A DNA stretch of 22,413 nt from an uncultured Clostridium sp. (lineage in GTDB: Bacteria; Bacillota; Clostridia; Lachnospirales; Lachnospiraceae): positions 1 through 22,413 of the forward strand of contig CAMYAO010000023.1 of the NCBI GenBank assembly GCA_947253885.1, in the 5' to 3' direction. The position numbers were made by a program, and so were the translations under genes. Positions 15,899 through 22,413 of the stretch are shown here, piece by piece. The notes under the pieces were generated by a model. That model did not search any database, had not been told where the DNA came from, and was given only the letters and a program-made list of their open reading frames with translations. Positions within the stretch are counted from its first letter, which is position 1. Every line of letters starts with the position of its first letter.

Positions 15899-16738
15899 TT
15901 ACAAAAAAATTTCACCTTCAAAGACAGTTGTTGCCGGTCCGGTCATAAAAACTCTATTTTGTTCTCTATCATATCGTATCAGCAAATCTCCACCCAAAAG
16001 ATGAACTAAGACTTCCTCTTCTGTCAGACCGTTTATTACTGCTGCAACTACACTGGCACATGTTCCGGTTCCACAGGCCCAGGTTTCACCCGATCCTCTT
16101 TCCCATACTCGCATGTTAGCAGTATGTCTGTCCAAAATCTGAACAAATTCCGTATTTACACGATCCGGAAAAAATTCATGTGTTTCAAATAACGGTCCGA
16201 CGATTTCCAACGGAAATGTCTCCGTATTTTCCACAAAAACAACTGCATGCGGATTTCCCATGGAAACAGCAGTCATATGATACTCCTGATTTCCTACTGT
16301 GATCGGCTCATTTAAAATCGTACTCTTTCCGTTTCCCATTATGACCGGAATGCTTGCCGCATCCAAAATCGGACTTCCCATATCTACTGTTACCTGCGCC
16401 ACTTTTCCATCTTCTATCAATAACTCCAGATTTTTAATGCCTGACTTTGTATCAATAGAAAGAGACGTCTTATCTGTCAATCCGTAGTCATATACATATT
16501 TTGCCACACATCGAATTCCATTCCCGCACATACTGCCCTCTGAGCCGTCCGCATTATACATCTCCATTCTGAAATCAGCTCTGTCGGACGGTTGAATCAG
16601 AATCAGTCCATCTGAACCAATCCCGAAATGACGATCACTGATCTTTCTGCTGATCTCCCCCGGATTCTCCACCCGTTCCTGAAAACAATTCACATAAACA
16701 TAATCATTTCCACATCCGTGCATCTTTGTAAACTTCAT
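15899..16738 (-). CDS. dapF: Diaminopimelate epimerase
   Basis: A 279-aa cytosolic PLP-independent epimerase converting LL- to meso-diaminopimelate, the substrate of the MurE encoded next door and a precursor of lysine. The two catalytic cysteines are visible: CGNGIRC (71-77, Cys71) and GETWACGTGTC (218-228, Cys222). The N terminus MKFTKMHGCGNDYVY is the family's usual start. The frame is open to an ATG at 16780, but that lies at or before the predicted transcription start of the promoter at 16784-16811. The ATG at 16738 has GAGG 8 bases upstream, so I use it. First gene of the dapF-murE-HAAS-methyltransferase-rdgB-yfcE operon. Confidence 0.95.
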   Translation of the reverse strand: MKFTKMHGCGNDYVYVNCFQERVENPGEISRKISDRHFGIGSDGLILIQPSDRADFRMEMYNADGSEGSMCGNGIRCVAKYVYDYGLTDKTSLSIDTKSGIKNLELLIEDGKVAQVTVDMGSPILDAASIPVIMGNGKSTILNEPITVGNQEYHMTAVSMGNPHAVVFVENTETFPLEIVGPLFETHEFFPDRVNTEFVQILDRHTANMRVWERGSGETWACGTGTCASVVAAVINGLTEEEVLVHLLGGDLLIRYDREQNRVFMTGPATTVFEGEIFL

Positions 16739-16783
16739 ATCATAAACCTCATTCTTGTTCATCGTCTCTATTTCTATCATTCA

Positions 16784-16811
16784 ATTATACTATGGAAACG
16801 GTCGCCGTCAA
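16784..16811 (-). promoter_or_regulatory. Promoter of the dapF operon
   Basis: TTGACG (16806-16811) and a perfect TATAAT (16784-16789) are 16 bases apart on the minus strand. Transcription would start near 16777, giving a leader of about 39 nt to the dapF ATG at 16738. It lies directly behind the htrA terminator. Confidence 0.82.
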
Positions 16812-16852
16812 TAAAAAAGAAACCGATGGAACACAGACTCCGATCGGTTTCT
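16812..16852 (-). terminator. Terminator of the htrA-type gene
   Basis: AGAAACCGAT (16818-16827) pairs with ATCGGTTTCT (16843-16852), with three more inner pairs past a one-base bulge. In the minus-strand transcript a run of U residues follows the stem. This is a typical intrinsic terminator 60 bases after the protease stop. Confidence 0.9.
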
Positions 16853-16911
16853 AAAAAATTCTGTAAGCATATTTTATATTCTGTTTTTCCTTCTTCTGCT
16901 TCTGTCAGAGA

Positions 16912-18258
16912 TTATCCTCCGTAAATTCCTGATTCCGAATCATTTCGGAAAAAGGGTCCTGAGTCCTGACTGCTGTCCTGATTTTCGTTGCCAGAACTGC
17001 CGAGTCCGGAATACGTTCCACTTGCCTTTCCCAGAGTAACAGAAAGTACCTGTGATTTATAAGAACCGTTATTGCTTCGGTAGATTGTAACATTTACCTT
17101 TTCTCCCGCTTTATAAGTCTGGAGTATAGATTTTAATTCAGACAAACTGGATACCGACTGATCTGCAAATTTTGTAATAATATCTCCCTGCTTCATTCCT
17201 GCCCTGTCTGCCGCCTGACCTGACATTACTTCTGATACATATACACCCGCCGGAATATTATAGGTATTAGAAGTAGAAGAATCTACATCACTTCCATTTA
17301 CCCCCAGATATCCATATCCTTTTGTTAATGTAGTTCTGGAAGTTCTGTTCATTAATTTTTTCAAAATAGAAGATGCCTTTGACATCGGAATTGCAAATCC
17401 CATGCCCTCTACAGAGGTATCAGAATACTTTGCTGTATTGATTCCGATCAGCTCTCCTTTCATATTGAAAAGTGCACCTCCGCTATTTCCCGGATTAATC
17501 GCTGCATCTGTCTGCAATAGAGTCTGCGTTGTTCTTTCGCTACTTCCCGAAGCATTATTGGAAGATTTTCCGGTTGTAACCTTTCGATTTAAGGCAGATA
17601 CTACACCGGATGTGATGGACTGACCGGAACCCAATGCATTACCGATTGCAACTACCCCGTCTCCTACTTCTGTCTTTGTAGAATCACCTATAGAAGCTAT
17701 CGTAACAGATTTTAAGATGGAAGCACTGATATCTTTTAATTTTACAGCTACAACTGCCAAATCATTTGCAGCATCCGTTCCCTTTACACTGGCTTTATAA
17801 ACTGCCTTTTTACTGTCATTGAAACACACCGTAATAGACGAACTCCCCTGTATAACATGATAGTTGGTTGCAATCAGCAACTCGGAGTTATTCTTTGAGA
17901 TAATCACACCTGAACCCGCCCCTGTACTTGTAGAAGAATAGGATTGACCGAACAAATCCTGTGTCTCAGATACACTTTTTGTTGTAAGTGCCACAACAGA
18001 AGAAGTACATTTTTTTGCTATATCCGATATAGAGTGACCTCCGGAAGAAACCGATGTATTGCTCGCAGTTGTGAGCTTTGCTTCCGTCGTATCGATATTT
18101 GATGCTTTCCCAGATCCATAAGCAAATGCTCCCAATACCATTCCGCCTGCAATTGCTCCGATTACCAAACCGTAGCAGGCAGACTGTACTATTTTAGGTA
18201 TTTTTTTCTTTGGTTTCTCTTTTAGTTCTTTTTCTATTTTTGTATTATATTCATCCAT
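16912..18258 (-). CDS. HtrA/DegP-type membrane-anchored serine protease
   Basis: A 448-aa quality-control protease acting outside the membrane on misfolded or secreted proteins. The N terminus is cytoplasmic and Lys-rich, followed by one membrane helix (about 24-47) with Gly-rich packing. The trypsin-like domain has the triad His134 (ATNYHV), Asp166 (NDLAVV) and Ser259 (NPGNSGGAL). A PDZ domain follows at about 314-409, then a Ser/Asn/Gly-rich tail ending FRNDSESGIYGG. The frame extends 11 codons further, but the ATG at 18258 has a perfect AAAGGAGG 7 bases before it. It lies 114 bases downstream of the ATPase gene. Tandem TTTTCACA-like sites in the spacer recall the CssR-type control of Bacillus htrA genes. 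Confidence 0.93.
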   Translation of the reverse strand: MDEYNTKIEKELKEKPKKKIPKIVQSACYGLVIGAIAGGMVLGAFAYGSGKASNIDTTEAKLTTASNTSVSSGGHSISDIAKKCTSSVVALTTKSVSETQDLFGQSYSSTSTGAGSGVIISKNNSELLIATNYHVIQGSSSITVCFNDSKKAVYKASVKGTDAANDLAVVAVKLKDISASILKSVTIASIGDSTKTEVGDGVVAIGNALGSGQSITSGVVSALNRKVTTGKSSNNASGSSERTTQTLLQTDAAINPGNSGGALFNMKGELIGINTAKYSDTSVEGMGFAIPMSKASSILKKLMNRTSRTTLTKGYGYLGVNGSDVDSSTSNTYNIPAGVYVSEVMSGQAADRAGMKQGDIITKFADQSVSSLSELKSILQTYKAGEKVNVTIYRSNNGSYKSQVLSVTLGKASGTYSGLGSSGNENQDSSQDSGPFFRNDSESGIYGG

Positions 18259-18318
18259 CAAAAATCCTCCTTTAGAATTTTCCAAAATCAATTATTCTGC
18301 TTTTTTATGAGTTCATTG

Positions 18319-18360
18319 TAAAGAAGGATTGTTGTTAAAAATTGTAAATTTTGTGAAAAA
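18319..18360 (-). promoter_or_regulatory. Candidate regulator-binding repeats before the htrA-type gene
   Basis: The minus strand has TTTTCACA (18352-18359), then TTTACAAT, TTTTAACA and a second TTTACAAT, the first three about 10 bases apart, one helical turn. TTTTCACA is the octamer described at Bacillus htrA/htrB promoters. A TTTACA -35-like element overlaps the last copy, but no strong -10 is clear. The region also leaves room for read-through from the ATPase gene. Confidence 0.4.
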
Positions 18361-18372
18361 TAAGTGAACGAA

Positions 18373-20970
18373 TCATCTTCTTTCTTTCACTGCTTTTATG
18401 AACTGAATAAAGACTGTCGGAATTACCGCCAGTATATAAATCAGACCGTATTGTATCCCTGTAATATCTGCTGTCTGGAACGGTCCCTTCAAAAACGGAA
18501 CAAACAACACTAAGTTTAATAGAATCAATCCAAGGAAAAAGGCTCCGATTGTATATGGATTGCTCCTGATTCCCAAATGGAAAACAGAATGCTCACTTCT
18601 GCAGTTAAAACCGTGAAATAATCTTGCAGTTGTTAATGTGGCAAATGCCATTGTACTTGCTACCTCTGCCCCGTTTTTCAATCCAATATAGAATGCAATC
18701 ATCGTAACAATTGCAATCAATCCTCCCTGAAGCATAAACTCTCTTACAAACTTACCTGTTAATATACCCTCCTTCGGATTTCTCGGCTTTTGTGCCAGCA
18801 AATCTTTTTCCGGTCTTTCCATTCCGATTGCCAGTGCAGGTAAAGAATCCGTCAATAAATTGATAAACAATAAGTGTACGGCTGTAAAAGGAGCCGGCAG
18901 AGCAACAATTGATGCATATAATACTGCAAAAATTCCCGCCATATTTCCAGACAGTAAGAATTTAATTGCATTTTTTATATTTCTATATACATTACGACCG
19001 TTTGCAACAGCTTTAATGATCGTCGCAAAATTATCATCTGTTAAAATCATTGCCGACGCATCTTTCGAAACCTCCGTTCCGGTGATTCCCATCGCTACAC
19101 CGATATCTGCTTTTTTCAGAGCCGGTGCATCATTTACTCCGTCTCCTGTCATAGAAACAATGTGTCCCTTTCGTTGCCACATATCTACAATTCGTATTTT
19201 ATTTTCCGGAGAAACACGTGCATAGACAGATATTTTTTCAATTTTTATTTCCAACTCTTTGTCCGACATATTATCCAGCTCAACACCGGTTACTGCCATA
19301 TCACCTTCTTCAAAAATTCCAATATGTTTTGCAATTGCTGTTGCTGTCACCTTGTGATCTCCGGTTATCATTACCGGCTTTATACCGGCCCGCTTAGCAT
19401 CCGCTACCGCTTCCACCGATTCTGCACGAGGCGGATCCATCATCGAAATCAATCCAAGGAAAGTGTAATCTGTTTCTTCCTGCGGATTAAGTTCATGATT
19501 ATCAGAAACTTCCCGATACGCAAATGCCAAGACCCTCAAGCCATTCTCAGAAAAATTCTGATTTGCTTTTAAAATCTGTGTTTTATACACTTCTGACATT
19601 GGACACACTCCATTATCCAAATGGATATGAGTCGTTCTATCCAGTAAAACATCCAATGCCCCTTTCGTCAATATGATATATTTTCCGTCAATCTGATATT
19701 TCGTGGACATTAATTTTCGATCAGAATCGAATGGAATTTCTTCTAAACGATTCATAGAACTGCGAATCTCATCATGTGAAACATGAATCTCATTCGCCAT
19801 TTCCAATAAACAAAACTCTGTAGGATCTCCAATGCCCTGTCCGTCACGAATACTGGAGTCATTTGTTAAAATTGCATTATACAACAAATACCGATGAATC
19901 TCATTCTCTAAATTTAATTCTGACGGTTTGATAACCTGTCCGTCCATATAGATATCTTGAACCGTCATTTTATTCTGAGTTAAGGTTCCTGTTTTATCGG
20001 AACAGATAACAGATACAGAACCCAGACTTTCTACCGCCTTCAATTCCTTTATAATTGCATGTTCCCTTGCCATTTTCTGTGTTCCCATTGCCTGCACAAT
20101 CGTAACAATGGATCCCAATGCTTCCGGGATTGCTGCAACTGCCAATGCAACTGCATATAATAAAGAATTCAAAACACCCATATCTCGATATAGGGATAAG
20201 CCGAATACTACCAGCGAAATTATCATGATAATAACTGCTAAACGACTGCTGAACTTATCCAAACTTTCCTGTAGCGGAGTCTTGCGATTTTTGGTGTCGT
20301 TCATTAAAGAAGCAATCTTCCCGATCTCTGTCTGCATTCCAGTGGCTGTTACAACGGCAACTGCCCGACCGTAGGTTACCAGACCACTGGAAAATACCAT
20401 ATTGACACGGTCTCCCAAAGGAACCTCTCCCTGAATCACGTCAGAAATCTTATCTACATTGGTGGATTCTCCCGTCAAAGAACTTTCATTTACCTGAAGA
20501 GAAAAACTGTCCAGAATTCTGGCATCCGCTACTACCAAATCTCCTGCTTCTAATATTAAAATGTCTCCTGGGACTACCTCTTCAGAAGGAATCTCAGCTT
20601 TTTCACCATCTCTCAACACCTTTGCACTTGGTGAGGAAAGTGATTTTAAACTTGCCAGAGATTTTTCTGCTTTTATATGCTGAACCGTTCCCAGTACCGC
20701 ATTCAAAACAATTACAGCAATTATAACAACTGTACTTTCCATGTTTCCCGACAACATGGAAATAATGGCTGCAACAATTAAAATAATTACCATTAGGTCT
20801 TTAAATTGCTCTAAAAAAACCTGAAACGGGCTTTTTTTCTTCTCCTCCTGTAAAATATTCAGACCATGTTTTTCTAACCTGATCTTTGCATCCGCGGAAT
20901 CCAAACCTGCTGATGTGTTATCAAGCAATTCTAAAACTTCCTGAGATGTCTGATTGTAAATTTCTTTCAT
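18373..20970 (-). CDS. P-type cation-transporting ATPase (Ca2+/Mn2+ export type)
   Basis: An 865-aa P-type IIA-like ATPase, predicted to pump Ca2+ and/or Mn2+ out of the cell. In order: N-terminal cation ATPase domain (1-60), TM1-2 (60-100), actuator domain with LTGES (165-169), TM3-4 with AIPEALGS (280-287), the phosphorylated Asp325 in DKTGT, nucleotide-binding domain, TGDGVND (608-614), and a C-terminal bundle with NLLTDSLPAL (704-713). The PEAL ion-site motif in place of the common PEGLP resembles the pneumococcal CaxP/MgtA type. The frame begins 5 codons earlier, but that ATG overlaps the AGGAGG which serves the ATG at 20970. A candidate Mn2+ riboswitch and terminator lie directly upstream, which favours a Mn2+ role. 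Substrate choice is inference. Confidence 0.93.
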   Translation of the reverse strand: MKEIYNQTSQEVLELLDNTSAGLDSADAKIRLEKHGLNILQEEKKKSPFQVFLEQFKDLMVIILIVAAIISMLSGNMESTVVIIAVIVLNAVLGTVQHIKAEKSLASLKSLSSPSAKVLRDGEKAEIPSEEVVPGDILILEAGDLVVADARILDSFSLQVNESSLTGESTNVDKISDVIQGEVPLGDRVNMVFSSGLVTYGRAVAVVTATGMQTEIGKIASLMNDTKNRKTPLQESLDKFSSRLAVIIMIISLVVFGLSLYRDMGVLNSLLYAVALAVAAIPEALGSIVTIVQAMGTQKMAREHAIIKELKAVESLGSVSVICSDKTGTLTQNKMTVQDIYMDGQVIKPSELNLENEIHRYLLYNAILTNDSSIRDGQGIGDPTEFCLLEMANEIHVSHDEIRSSMNRLEEIPFDSDRKLMSTKYQIDGKYIILTKGALDVLLDRTTHIHLDNGVCPMSEVYKTQILKANQNFSENGLRVLAFAYREVSDNHELNPQEETDYTFLGLISMMDPPRAESVEAVADAKRAGIKPVMITGDHKVTATAIAKHIGIFEEGDMAVTGVELDNMSDKELEIKIEKISVYARVSPENKIRIVDMWQRKGHIVSMTGDGVNDAPALKKADIGVAMGITGTEVSKDASAMILTDDNFATIIKAVANGRNVYRNIKNAIKFLLSGNMAGIFAVLYASIVALPAPFTAVHLLFINLLTDSLPALAIGMERPEKDLLAQKPRNPKEGILTGKFVREFMLQGGLIAIVTMIAFYIGLKNGAEVASTMAFATLTTARLFHGFNCRSEHSVFHLGIRSNPYTIGAFFLGLILLNLVLFVPFLKGPFQTADITGIQYGLIYILAVIPTVFIQFIKAVKERR

Positions 20971-21004
20971 GATACCTCCTAGCATATACTAATCTATACA
21001 TTCC

Positions 21005-21060
21005 AAAAAAAAGACTTTTAATGTATTTATTTAAAATTTAAATAAATACATTAAAAGTCT
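21005..21060 (-). terminator. Riboswitch-controlled terminator before the ATPase gene
   Basis: A perfect 24-bp inverted repeat (21012-21035 and 21037-21060) is followed on the minus strand by eight U residues (21005-21012). It lies 35 bases before the ATPase ATG, so it must be bypassed for expression. Its first-transcribed arm includes the CUUUUAA that also closes the P1 stem of the upstream aptamer. Confidence 0.9.
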
Positions 21061-21139
21061 CGTCACCAATGAATTGGCATGTACCACCAAGCTGTACGGC
21101 TGGGTTTGTTGATGATACATTTCAACTACTCCCTTTTAA
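21051..21139 (-). ncRNA. yybP-ykoY-type (Mn2+) riboswitch aptamer
   Basis: The minus-strand RNA has the conserved blocks of the yybP-ykoY class: GGGAGUAG near the 5' end (21126-21133), AUCAUCAACA in the middle, and GACGAGAC at the 3' end (21057-21064). UUAAAAG (21133-21139) pairs with CUUUUAA (21051-21057) to form P1. The aptamer is compact at about 89 nt. This class senses Mn2+ and commonly controls Mn2+ exporters, including P-type ATPases in Lactococcus and Streptococcus, matching the gene below. Because the P1 3' strand is also the first arm of the terminator, ligand binding should block the terminator and turn expression on. The class call rests on motif recognition, not a covariance search. 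Confidence 0.78.
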
Positions 21140-21152
21140 AGTGCTTCTTGTT

Positions 21153-21181
21153 AGTTTATAGTACGATCTTCTATTCGTCAA
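21153..21181 (-). promoter_or_regulatory. Candidate promoter of the riboswitch-ATPase transcript
   Basis: TTGACG (21176-21181) precedes TATAAA (21155-21160) at 15 bases or TAAACT (21153-21158) at 17 bases. Transcription would start about ten bases before the aptamer, as expected for a riboswitch leader. Confidence 0.6.
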
Positions 21182-21183
21182 GT

Positions 21184-21223
21184 AAAAAAGGATAATTTTC
21201 GAACATGTATTGAAAATTATCCC
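21184..21223 (-). terminator. Terminator of the small secreted Cys-protein gene
   Basis: GGATAATTTTC (21190-21200) and GAAAATTATCC (21212-21222) form an 11-bp stem, followed by six U residues in the minus-strand RNA. It lies 43 bases after the stop and directly before the ATPase promoter. Confidence 0.88.
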
Positions 21224-21265
21224 TTTCTGTGTTTGATTTAGTAAATGATTATCTATTCAAAGCAA

Positions 21266-21535
21266 TCATATTCCCCAACAAAGCTTACATTTTTTATAAT
21301 GATGCCGTTTTGCATATGATATTGTTACTCTCTTTTTTATTTTTGCTCTTCGCAATCCTCTGCAATTTTTTCTATAATGATACTTTTTTCCTGAAATCGG
21401 TGCAATCCTAACATATTTTTTCTTAACACGTCTTCTTGTAGCTGCTTGAACAGTCATTTCTCCCGGGGCAGAAAATCCTACATAACAAAAAACCGGAGAA
21501 CTCATCATCATTATCGACAACAATCCTGCAATCAA
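21266..21535 (-). CDS. Small secreted Cys/His protein; start frame disrupted by one base
   Basis: The open frame can begin at a TTG (21535), giving 89 aa. Residues 1-31 are a hydrophobic signal segment ending VQAA. The mature part is very basic (RRRVKKKYVR) and carries the pattern KKYHYRKNC (50-58) ... YAKRHHYKKCKLC (74-86). This is the 'YH..C..L...A...Y.PC..C' module seen at the ends of secreted or nuclease-like proteins and probably binds a metal through Cys58, Cys83, Cys86 and a His. The TTG has no ribosome binding site. An ATG at 21546 has AGAGG 8 bases upstream and would encode MKK before ILIAGLL, a textbook signal peptide, but the A run at 21538-21543 is one A short and the frame hits TGA. 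It is a one-base lesion, slippage control or sequencing error. Function unknown. Confidence 0.65.
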   Translation of the reverse strand: MIAGLLSIMMMSSPVFCYVGFSAPGEMTVQAATRRRVKKKYVRIAPISGKKYHYRKNCRGLRRAKIKKRVTISYAKRHHYKKCKLCWGI

Positions 21536-21608
21536 AATTTTTTCATAATATTATCCTCTCTTCTATGTTTATCTCATAAATATTTTACCATAAAACACAT
21601 TCTACTTC

Positions 21609-22013
21609 TTAATTGGTTTCGGTAAAATCATTTAATTTATAGTCTCTTAACATAAGAAGATCAATCCCATTTTCATTTAAAAAATGTAAACAATCATCAA
21701 AATCCACTTCAAGTTCCCGTTTCTCTTTTAATGCTTCTAAAAATCTATCTGCCGCCCTTAATTTTTCTCTGATCCCAGCATGTTGTATCTGTATTAGAAA
21801 TACTTGCTTTTGTTTTTCTAAAAAATTCTCCTGCAGCTCAGCCGTTGTTTTCACATCCTCCAGTACAGCTCTTTCCAATAAATTAATTACATATATCGGC
21901 GGTGCAGTTTTACCGCTTTCCCAATCTAAAAGTTCATTCTCAGGAATATGATAGCGCATAGAAAATTGCTCAGTCGTATCGTTTAAAAGCCTTCGCATCT
22001 CTTTAATTGTCAT
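21609..22013 (-). CDS. XRE-like helix-turn-helix protein
   Basis: A 134-aa protein. Residues 1-50 fit a Cro/C1-type helix-turn-helix: MTIKEMRRLL, then FSMRYHIPENELLDWESGKTAP with the WESG..PP turn, then 'YVINLLERAV'. Residues 50-134 are Glu/Lys-rich, mostly helical and perhaps a coiled coil (60-100), ending in 'DFTETN'; they match no domain I know. It likely binds DNA as a dimer. GGAGGG lies 11 bases before the ATG. A symmetric TTGTAATT...AATTACAA site upstream may be its own operator. No partner gene is adjacent: the small secreted protein follows after 63 bases with its own ribosome binding site. Confidence 0.75.
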   Translation of the reverse strand: MTIKEMRRLLNDTTEQFSMRYHIPENELLDWESGKTAPPIYVINLLERAVLEDVKTTAELQENFLEKQKQVFLIQIQHAGIREKLRAADRFLEALKEKRELEVDFDDCLHFLNENGIDLLMLRDYKLNDFTETN

Positions 22014-22036
22014 TGACAGATTTTCCCTCCATTATA

Positions 22037-22064
22037 TTGTAATTAAATTTATATACAATTACAA
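22037..22064. promoter_or_regulatory. Dyad operator candidate upstream of the XRE-like gene
   Basis: TTGTAATT (22037-22044) and AATTACAA (22057-22064) form a perfect 8-bp dyad separated by 12 bases. On the minus strand it overlaps a TTGTAT -35-like box and abuts a perfect TATAAT (22031-22036). That TATAAT is directly against the GGAGGG ribosome binding site, so it may not be the real -10. Confidence 0.4.
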
Positions 22065-22098
22065 AAGAAACAAATATTAAAGTCTTTATCTTTCCACT

Positions 22099-22137
22099 AA
22101 AAAAGGCTTAAACCCGTGTAAACACTAAGCTTAAGCC
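22099..22137 (-). terminator. Terminator of the Val-Leu-Arg tRNA operon
   Basis: GGCTTAA (22105-22111) pairs with TTAAGCC (22131-22137), with a GTGT/ACAC inner pairing, followed by six U residues on the minus strand. It lies 15 bases after tRNA-Arg. Confidence 0.82.
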
Positions 22138-22151
22138 AATTCATCATATAA

Positions 22152-22225
22152 CGTGCGAGAGAGGATTCGAACCCCCGACACCTTGGTCCGTAGCCAAGTG
22201 CTCTATCCAGCTGAGCTACTCACAC
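22152..22225 (-). tRNA. tRNA-Arg (anticodon ACG)
   Basis: A 74-nt cloverleaf with acceptor GTGTGAG/CTCGCAC, anticodon loop CTACGGA and T-loop GGTTCGAATCC. The A at position 34 is expected to be edited to inosine, so it reads the CGU/CGC/CGA codons. CCA is not encoded. Confidence 0.97.
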
Positions 22226-22242
22226 ATATCACCAGAATAAAC

Positions 22243-22326
22243 TGCCGGCGACCGGAATCGAACCGGTACGATGTCGCCACCACAGGATTTTAAGTCCTGC
22301 GCGTCTGCCAGTTCCGCCACGCCGGC
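22243..22326 (-). tRNA. tRNA-Leu (anticodon TAA)
   Basis: An 84-nt class II tRNA with a long variable arm (TGGTGGCGACATCGTA region), acceptor GCCGGCG/CGCCGGC, anticodon loop CTTAAAA and T-loop GGTTCGATTCC. CCA is not encoded. Confidence 0.97.
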
Positions 22327-22369
22327 ACAGTACTATAATGTATTCTAGCATCAAATAAAACTATTCAAA

Positions 22370-22413
22370 TGGGACCAACAGGGCTCGAACCTGTGACCCC
22401 CTGCTTGTAAGGC
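22370..22413 (-). tRNA. tRNA-Val (anticodon TAC), 5' part outside the window
   Basis: The 3' half is present: anticodon loop CTTACAA, T-loop GGTTCGAGCCC and acceptor 3' strand TGGTCCC with discriminator A. The window ends inside the anticodon stem. Confidence 0.92.

Noticed and set aside
15603..16004. 133-aa plus-strand open frame spanning the murE/dapF junction
   Set aside because: It is antisense to two secure genes and has no recognisable domain.
19162..19572. 136-aa plus-strand open frame with Tyr/Phe/His-rich translation
   Set aside because: It is a shadow of the ATPase gene; the composition reflects the reverse complement of its codons.

Overview
This 22.4 kb window is a low-GC Firmicutes chromosome segment, most likely a Clostridia/Lachnospiraceae-type gut anaerobe. 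The reasons are AGGAGG-type ribosome binding sites, a meso-diaminopimelate pathway (dapF plus a MurE with the DNPR motif), a HAAS-domain protein, a yybP-ykoY-type leader in front of a P-type ATPase, and dense tRNA clusters. The genus assignment is inference. Every supported gene lies on the minus strand, so the window reads biologically from high to low coordinates.

Region A (22413 down to 21609): the end of a tRNA operon (Val partial, Leu, Arg) closed by a terminator, then a small XRE-like regulator. Region B (21546-16912): a small secreted Cys/His protein whose start is out of frame by one base in an A6 run; a candidate Mn2+-sensing yybP-ykoY riboswitch whose P1 stem competes with a strong terminator; the P-type cation ATPase it controls (Ca2+/Mn2+ export likely); and an HtrA/DegP-type membrane-anchored protease. 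Region C (16811-11715): a housekeeping operon from its own promoter: dapF, murE, a HAAS-domain membrane protein, an RlmL-like RNA methyltransferase, rdgB and a YfcE-like phosphoesterase. Region D (11705-11035): a strong promoter and six tRNA genes (Pro, Gly, Arg, His, Gln, Lys) with a terminator.

Region E (11019-2746): a seven-gene cell-surface polymer operon: tagD (CDP-glycerol synthesis), a membrane acyltransferase, an extended-SDR sugar-nucleotide enzyme, three CDP-glycerol/CDP-ribitol phosphotransferase-family proteins, and an IspD/TarI-type cytidylyltransferase. Two activated alditol-phosphate donors and three transferases suggest a mixed, O-acylated teichoic-acid-like polymer. No linkage-unit genes, TarJ reductase or exporter are in the window. 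Region F (2711-57): a decayed Gfo/Idh/MocA oxidoreductase, then a secreted protein with the architecture and active-site motifs of GT80 sialyltransferases (signal peptide, Ig-like domain, GT-B fold). Its promoter carries three TACAAAA copies at exact 25-bp spacing.

The most notable points are the predicted exported GT80-like enzyme in a Gram-positive, the antitermination riboswitch, the out-of-frame secreted Cys protein, and the unusual wall-polymer gene set. I saw no CRISPR array, insertion sequence, prophage or replication origin.
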